From assembly GCF_901709675.1 (NCBI RefSeq), contig NC_051089.1, positions 2,297,476 through 2,361,475 on the forward strand: a stretch of 64,000 bases of DNA, written 5' to 3'. The notes under the pieces were generated by a model that made no database searches, was not told the DNA's origin, and worked only from the letters and a program-made list of their open reading frames with translations. The translations under genes and the position numbers were made by a program. The stretch is from Syngnathus acus. Taxonomy: Eukaryota > Chordata > Actinopteri > Syngnathiformes > Syngnathidae. Within the stretch, counting starts at the first letter, position 1. The number at the start of each line of letters is the position of its first letter. Below, one piece after another: positions 58,336-64,000 of the stretch.

Positions 58336-60179
58336 GAGTAGCCCTTTGATTAATTAAGTGTTTCTTTAGCTTGCTACAACTCTTGCATTGGAGCTCATCA
58401 CAATGTTAAAATGTACCTGACCAAGGTCGGTACATCCATGCACGGATTTATTCGGTCTGAAGTAATTACGTTTTTCGGGATTTCATGTTTGATACGTCGG
58501 GACATGCTGTTCGTACTCTAAACCTCTTCCTTCTCTTCACCTCATCTCTTGTTAGCGACTTAGTTGGGCTTCCAAACACCCGGGACAGCACCGGCTGACC
58601 CCCTCACAACCTCCCACGGCGCATAAATGTATTCATCTCATCCTCTCCGGCCAAAGAGGTCGCAGCCTTATCGTGTCCCGTGCTGTTGCTGTCAGCTCGG
58701 CAGCCACGAGTCATAACTTGTAAGAGCTAGCGAGAGTGCAGAGCGGTCAGAGGACGGAGGAACAAGAGAGCAGAGGGGAACAAAGAGGGGAAGACGAAAG
58801 AGGATTAGTGTCAAGGGGGAGGGAAAAAGTTCGATGGGGGTAAAGGTGAAAAGAATGGAGCGTGATGGAAAAAGAAGATGCAGGCATATCCTGTAAAAGA
58901 CCAGCAAATAAAGATAGCCAAATATTGCAAGAATAATAAAAACAAAAAATAAAATAAAATAAGAATCGGAATAAGACTAAGAAGAACAACAATGGCGGAG
59001 TACCGATACAAGGGAGTGATATCGAGCCGATACTGGGGAGTACTCAAAGAGTGAATAATTGTAATGTTTTGGTCTGAAAAAAAAAGTAGGATCAAACATC
59101 CCATATTTATAATGTAATATTAAAATCATGCAAATTGAATAGAATGTCCCTCTGACCACAAACTCACTTAACATATTAGAAGTTGCGTAAAGACAAACAG
59201 GGGGGGCTCGGGTTTCGGCGGGGGGGGTTGCGATGTAAGGCCTCTTCCTGCCACGGGAAGTGTTTTACATTGGAGCCGTCACATGCTTCCACCAGAGTCT
59301 GCTTAATTAAGCACATCAGTTCCTTAATGTGATCACTTTTAATTAAAAGGGAATTTAATCGGGAGCGGTAACATGAGGCTAGTCGTGGTGACAGTCGAGG
59401 GAGGGATGTGAGGAGGTCACGCCACAGCAGGCAGGTGTGCGTGTGTTGTGCGCCCTGAGCTAAAGCAGCCTGGTTTCCCTCACTTCAGATTTGTGGGTGC
59501 GTCTAATTAATATGGAAGAAGCATTAAGCCTTTTGGACTCTGGTGCCTCTCATTTCATGACTATTAATGATTTTAATGAACTGGGCTAATAAGGCCGTTT
59601 TTCTCCGTTGAGCTCGAGAAGGGCTGTCCGAGACACGCCAGGTTCACGAGGACGGGCTCTCCCCGCCCGCCTTCACTTGGGAAATTAAAACAGCGCTCAC
59701 AAAACCATTAACGTCATTGTGTCTCTGCACTCATCAGCTGTGAGCGTTGTGTGATGGTGTTTAGAATGGAGGAATGCAAGGCAGGCACAAATCACGTGGC
59801 CCACCCGATGTCGTGTTTAGCAATGCATGCTGAAGCTATCGATTTGTATCAATAGGCCATTGCCGACAACACTTGCTAATGTCTACATTTGACGGGGACA
59901 CATCACGGAAAATTGACTTTGAAATTGCTTGTGTACAAATACTTGGCTCTCAGGAGTGGCTGCCACCCTTCAAGTGTGAAATTAAACAAGCGTGTAAATC
60001 TTTTGCTTCAACGTGTACTTCTGTAATTGTGTCTGCGAGTGAGGCATTACGCATTGTTGCACTTTTGTGCTGTTACGTAATGCCTAATTCACATCATGGA
60101 GTTTCTCTGCCTAGATAGGCTGGCTGAAGATCTCGAGACACTTTCGAGCAACTGCCAGAGTGTGTCCATGATCTGTTTT

Positions 60180-60240
60180 GCATTTTATGGCTGGTGCGAC
60201 TTATACTCCGGGGTGACTTATAGTCTTGAAAATACGGTAA
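60180..60240. repeat. end fragment of a TA-type MITE
   Basis: GGTGCGACTTATACTCCGG and GACTTATAGT followed by GAAAATACGGTAA match the style of the end of the element at 51173-51418 (AAATACGGTA). Only one end is visible. Confidence 0.5.
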
Positions 60241-62268
60241 TTAAATTATAAACCAACAGACACTGATAGGAAGCCACTGATTCTGGCTACTACGAAACAA
60301 ATAGGCTGTCGAACTCGCAGCCACCAATCACGGCCTGACCAGAACTGAGCCCAGGGCAGACACGTCTTTGACTTCACTCTCACATCATCCCTTTCTTGGT
60401 TTTCCTGACTGGCAAGTTCACACCGTTGGCCTTGCGTGAGGAGATTTACGGCATTATGTGGCTATCTGTTACTGCATGACGTTCGGGCTCCTTCACCTTC
60501 TTCAGCTTGTTGCTTTGTATTTTAAATGTGCCATTTGCATTCATGAAGGTATTTACATGCATTGGCGAGCCGCGGCCTACGTATTCGACTCTACGTATTA
60601 TAATCTGTGATCGTAAAGGGCTTGAAGGTGAAGAACATGACGGGTTTTTCTTTTTGCAGTGGCCGTAGTTTGACGGATGATTTTTCTTTCCGTTGTTGTT
60701 CATTGTGTTGTAATTTGTTAGTTGTTAAAAATGAAAGCACAAGAATTCGCTTGTCAGGTTTGATCGAAATGAACCAAAGTTCAGCTAGCATTTAGCAGTA
60801 GAGCACGTCGACATCCTCCTGAGACGATTGACATGTTCACGAGGACTCCAACTGACTGAGCCCAGTCATTAAAATATCTTTTAAATGTCTTCTCCGCTTT
60901 AGAGGAGCGCAGGTTAAATGTTTGCCAATTAGCATCCAAAACTCAACACTTAACGGCGCTGGAAGCTCCTGACACCGCCGAACTGGCAGCCCTGCACTTG
61001 ACAGTGAGTGAATGAGTGTAATAACAGCGCTGAAACATTACAGGCGGCGAAATGTCTCCAGCCTACTGGCATTTAGCGGCGAGCTCCTCTGTATGCCGGA
61101 GACGTGTTTGGTCTCCTCCAACCCTTTGGCTGCTCATATTGTGCTCCTCGTTTTGATGGGTGAGGGAGTCAAGCCAATACGTGCCCGCTTGCTTTTACAG
61201 CTATTTTTATTACAGTAACTCATTTGTCCCTTTGACCGCACGACAATACGCGGTTAGCTCAGGTGTCTGCGGGTTCTAACCGAGGCAGAACTGCCTCATG
61301 CTGGCACTTTCATTGCAAAAGTATTTTATTTGGGCTTTATTGGATCCCACAGTGACACGCTCATTATTTTTCTATGCTTCTAAAGACTGATTGCCTCTTT
61401 TTTAATTAAGCAAGATTGCTAATTAGGTTTTGGGTATACAAACAGCCTGTCGAGGTAATAAAGTAAAGGGATTGCTTTGTGAAGAAAGTGTGTGTGTGGA
61501 GAGGCAGTAGAGACGGATGGTATTTTTGTTTGTCTGTTGTTACACAGCTCAAGACAAATAGAAATGAAAAGGAAATCTTTGCCACCAGGCAAATACTTGG
61601 TTCATATTACTCTCAGCTGACATCCTATTTTGGTGTTGTCGCTGTCAGACATTAGCCTCATCACATTCTGCCTCACAATGAGGACGTGCCCCGAACGGCA
61701 ACGGCATGCCGTCACGCAAATGGAAGGACAGACGCTATCCATTTCCACGTGATGCTTTGTGCGCTTGCATCTTTTAGCGGGGTAATTTGCAGCGTGCGCG
61801 TCAATACATCATAGGCCCGTCTAAATTGAGCTTTGGAGCACAAAGGGAAGGGCAAACAAGATGGACACAGAAATCAATCTCGCCCGCTGATAACGCAAAG
61901 CGAACGCACACGCTGGCTGGCTGGCACTCGGGGAGTTGACAAGCAGTCTGCCTATCTGCCTGCCACGAGAAACAATCATTTCTGACATGTCGTACATAAG
62001 GAAGATAAGGCTACTTAGGCTCAAAAATGCAAGGTGATTGGACGGGAGAAAAACAAAGGCACTAATATAAATAATATACAAATGTGTGATTTTGCACACG
62101 GCACTTATGCTGCCTTTCAAACAGCAACATTGAACATGGCGACTATTCCCAACCTTAATTGGCACACCACCAAACAAAAATGTCTCCAAAGATTTGGTCT
62201 TACATTACAGATGGCTTCGGTTCTTGGAATATAAACCCAATAAGGTACTGAGGTCAGCAGATTCAAGT

Positions 62269-62686
62269 TGTCATGATCCATTTTTCTCCTTGGTACTTTT
62301 CCAGTACCTGAGCGAGGTGGGTGGGCGGAGTCTCCGGCACACACCTGTCTGGCTGTCCAATTAGCTGACTACTTAAGTGCTCCGAGAGGGACACCGCTTG
62401 CCAGAATGTTGTTGCTCCTTGTCATTTGGTCCTGCTCAAATGTGTGCTTGTTTCTGTATCTTGTTAGTAATTTTGGTTTTCCTCTCGTGTGCAGTGAGGA
62501 TTACCTCAGGTTAATTGCGTACTCAGTTATCTCCTGTTAGGCGGTGTTCTGTTGTTCGTGTTTTGCAATTGTTTGCATTTTTCTCTGTGTTAGTTTTGGT
62601 TTAAATTTGCTTGACTCTAAATATATTTTGAAAAGTTTGTGCATGAGTGTGTGTTTGTGTCCGAACACGACAGCAACGGCGTGACA
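62269..62686 (+). mobile_element. LTR-like repeat with TGTCATG ends
   Basis: A 418-base block starting TGTCATGATCC and ending GGCGTGACA, so it has TG...CA termini with a short inverted TGTCA-Y-G repeat. It contains GCTGACTACTTAAGTGCTCC (a possible promoter element) and a T-rich downstream half with GTTAGT-type repeats, as in solo LTRs of fish retroelements. I found no target duplication (flanks CAAGT and CTTGG), so the class is uncertain. Confidence 0.5.
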
Positions 62687-63104
62687 CTTGGCTTTCTGAA
62701 GAAGAGTGAAGCTAAAATTGGTGTTAGGTGGGGGGAAAGAGAAGAGCAGTCACATTTCTCTTGTTGTTGTGCACATATCAGCCCTGCCTGTGAGCTACTA
62801 TTGATCGGGAGCACATTAGTTCTGCAGCTGGGGGGCTGGACCCGACCTGCAGAGTTCTGCCACAGTGATACAGCTGCTTCAAGATAGACCTTTGACCGAT
62901 GACCCAAGCAGAAATGACTGCACATGAACAGTATTTTCCTTTTCTTTTTTTAAGACTACATCTGCATTGACATTTTGCATTATGCTTTGCAATAATAAAG
63001 GCTTATTGATTTATACAACTTTTGCTCAATTTGTCAAGAAGGAATTTAGTAAAACAATTGCCTGTAATGTCTGTTAAAGGTTTACATTTTTGGTCCAGAT
63101 TATA

Positions 63105-63425
63105 AGACGTTACAAAAAGAACAAATTTATTTATAATAACAATAATAATAATGGATTTGTTTTTTAATGGACTTTACATTTGAAGGCAAAACTCAAAGTG
63201 CTACAGAACACAGGACAGGTCAAATTAAGTAATAAACCAAATAAAATATCATTAAAGAACTAGCAAGAGTATGCTTTCTGGAATAAATAGTTTTTTAAAT
63301 CTTTCTTAAAAACTTACACCATCTGCGGGGACCGAAAATGGTATGGGAGGGCGTTCCTCAAACGGGGAGCAGCGGCCTCGAAGACCTGGTCCCCCATGGT
63401 CTAGAGCTGTGTCAAGCCCATATAA
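63105..63425. repeat. teleost interspersed repeat with AAT tract
   Basis: It starts with an (AAT)n-like run (ATAATAACAATAATAATAATGG), continues with AAACTCAAAGTGCTACAG, and ends with GGGAGGGCGTTCCTCAAACG and GGAGCAGCGGCCTCGAAGAC, blocks familiar from fish interspersed repeats. The boundaries are approximate. Confidence 0.5.
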
Positions 63426-64000
63426 ATACATTTGTATTGTATTACATCATTTCCAAAATTGAGGCAAATGGAAATGCAGTACTGTCCTCAGCCAGCAGTG
63501 GTGCTGTTGCATTACCTTGGAGAACAATACGGTGGGGCTTCAATCAATCCACAGCAGTTTTATTTTGCTCAGGATGACAATCACTGAGCACATGCATTGA
63601 AAAGACATTCCAGAACCTTCAGTGTTGGACTTGTCACAATCAAAATAGAAACGCAATTATTCTGTGCTCAGTAGCTGTCGAGTTACTTTCCAGCATTGCA
63701 TGTTTGTGACATTCCGCTCATATTCTTTGTCTCTACCTTTGCCATACGAATGCGGACAACACACGAGCAGGTTGGATGCTGAAATTCAGTTTTTCAGTGT
63801 ACAGATGCCTCCCGGAGCCACAGCGTGTCCCCGGAGAGAGACCTGACAGAGAAAAGCCATAAGACAAGCTTCAAAGGACACACACAGATTGCCTGCCTCG
63901 TCTTCCTCGCCCCCCTCCTTTCCTCCATCCAGCACCACCACAAACACCAGACTACCGAGCTTCATTCTTCCACGAGATGGATGTGTGGCGGTAGCGCGCA
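63426..64000. other. right edge, no gene recognised
   Basis: No motif-bearing frame. The last 120 bases are C-rich with pyrimidine runs (CTCGCCCCCCTCC) and could be the upstream part of a gene beyond the window, but nothing proves that. Confidence 0.35.

Larger units (their letters stand above)
55701..62268. other. gene-free right flank
   Basis: About 6.5 kb without any frame I can link to a protein family. It includes AT-rich stretches and repeat fragments at about 58284-58335 (GGCCCACGGGCCGCATG, hAT-like) and 60180-60240 (GCGACTTATACTCCGG, GAAAATACGGTA). AT-rich islands at 59290-59360, 59500-59600 and 61395-61435 are dense in TTAATTAA-type cores. These could be regulatory, but nothing proves it. 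Confidence 0.45.

Noticed and set aside
1-64000. CRISPR arrays, bacterial-type operons or anti-phage systems
   Set aside because: No spaced direct repeats or prokaryotic gene organisation; all genes are vertebrate with spliceosomal introns.
63880-64000. First exon of a gene at the right edge
   Set aside because: The only ATG (ATGGATGTGTGG) meets a stop after four codons and no other evidence supports a gene.

Overview
The window is nuclear DNA from a ray-finned fish. Every recognisable gene is a vertebrate gene split by short introns with GT-AG borders. The C2H2 zinc-finger genes carry the fish-type N-terminal exons starting MCKVQ or MCARK, and the interspersed repeats are of teleost type (hAT and TA-target MITEs, a tRNA-derived SINE). 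The compact introns suggest a small-genome percomorph such as a pufferfish or pipefish, but the species cannot be fixed from sequence alone. For seven multi-exon genes I placed every coding exon by hand. In each, the exon lengths sum to a whole number of codons.

Layout, left to right. rbm26 (-, 1983-8056; RNA-binding CCCH/RRM protein). cyp27c1 (-, 9513-14581; the P450 that makes vitamin A2). gpalpp1 and gtf2f2 (+, 16115-17696 and 18592-21214), a pair that is also adjacent in mammals. An unrecognised spliced transcript unit (-, about 21.57-22.99 kb). Three same-strand C2H2 zinc-finger genes (+, 23797-25163, 26637-27593, 28689-29621), then a fourth on the opposite strand (-, 30474-32160) and a zinc-finger relic at 32.8 kb. 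dhodh (-, 33260-35638; mitochondrial pyrimidine synthesis). About 8 kb without genes. nr2e3 (+, 43972-46462; photoreceptor nuclear receptor). stra6 (+, 47654-51697; retinol transporter). islr2 (-, 52934-54967; neuronal LRR-Ig membrane protein), converging on stra6. The last 8.3 kb has no gene I can support, only repeats and AT-rich stretches that may hold regulatory elements.

How the genes relate. Three of the nine recognised single-copy-type genes concern retinoids and vision. stra6 brings retinol into the retinal pigment epithelium, cyp27c1 converts vitamin A1 to A2 and so red-shifts visual pigments, and nr2e3 specifies rod photoreceptors. nr2e3, stra6 and islr2 lie in the same human chromosome region (15q23-24), so that part is ancient synteny. 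The closeness of cyp27c1, about 30 kb away, may be chance.

The zinc-finger block shows birth-and-death evolution. One gene keeps an intact coding first exon. The two downstream paralogues keep only decayed copies of that exon (stop codons, a deletion, a lost splice donor) and seem to start translation at an internal ATG in the finger exon. I found no CRISPR arrays, operons, tRNA or rRNA genes, or intact autonomous transposons.
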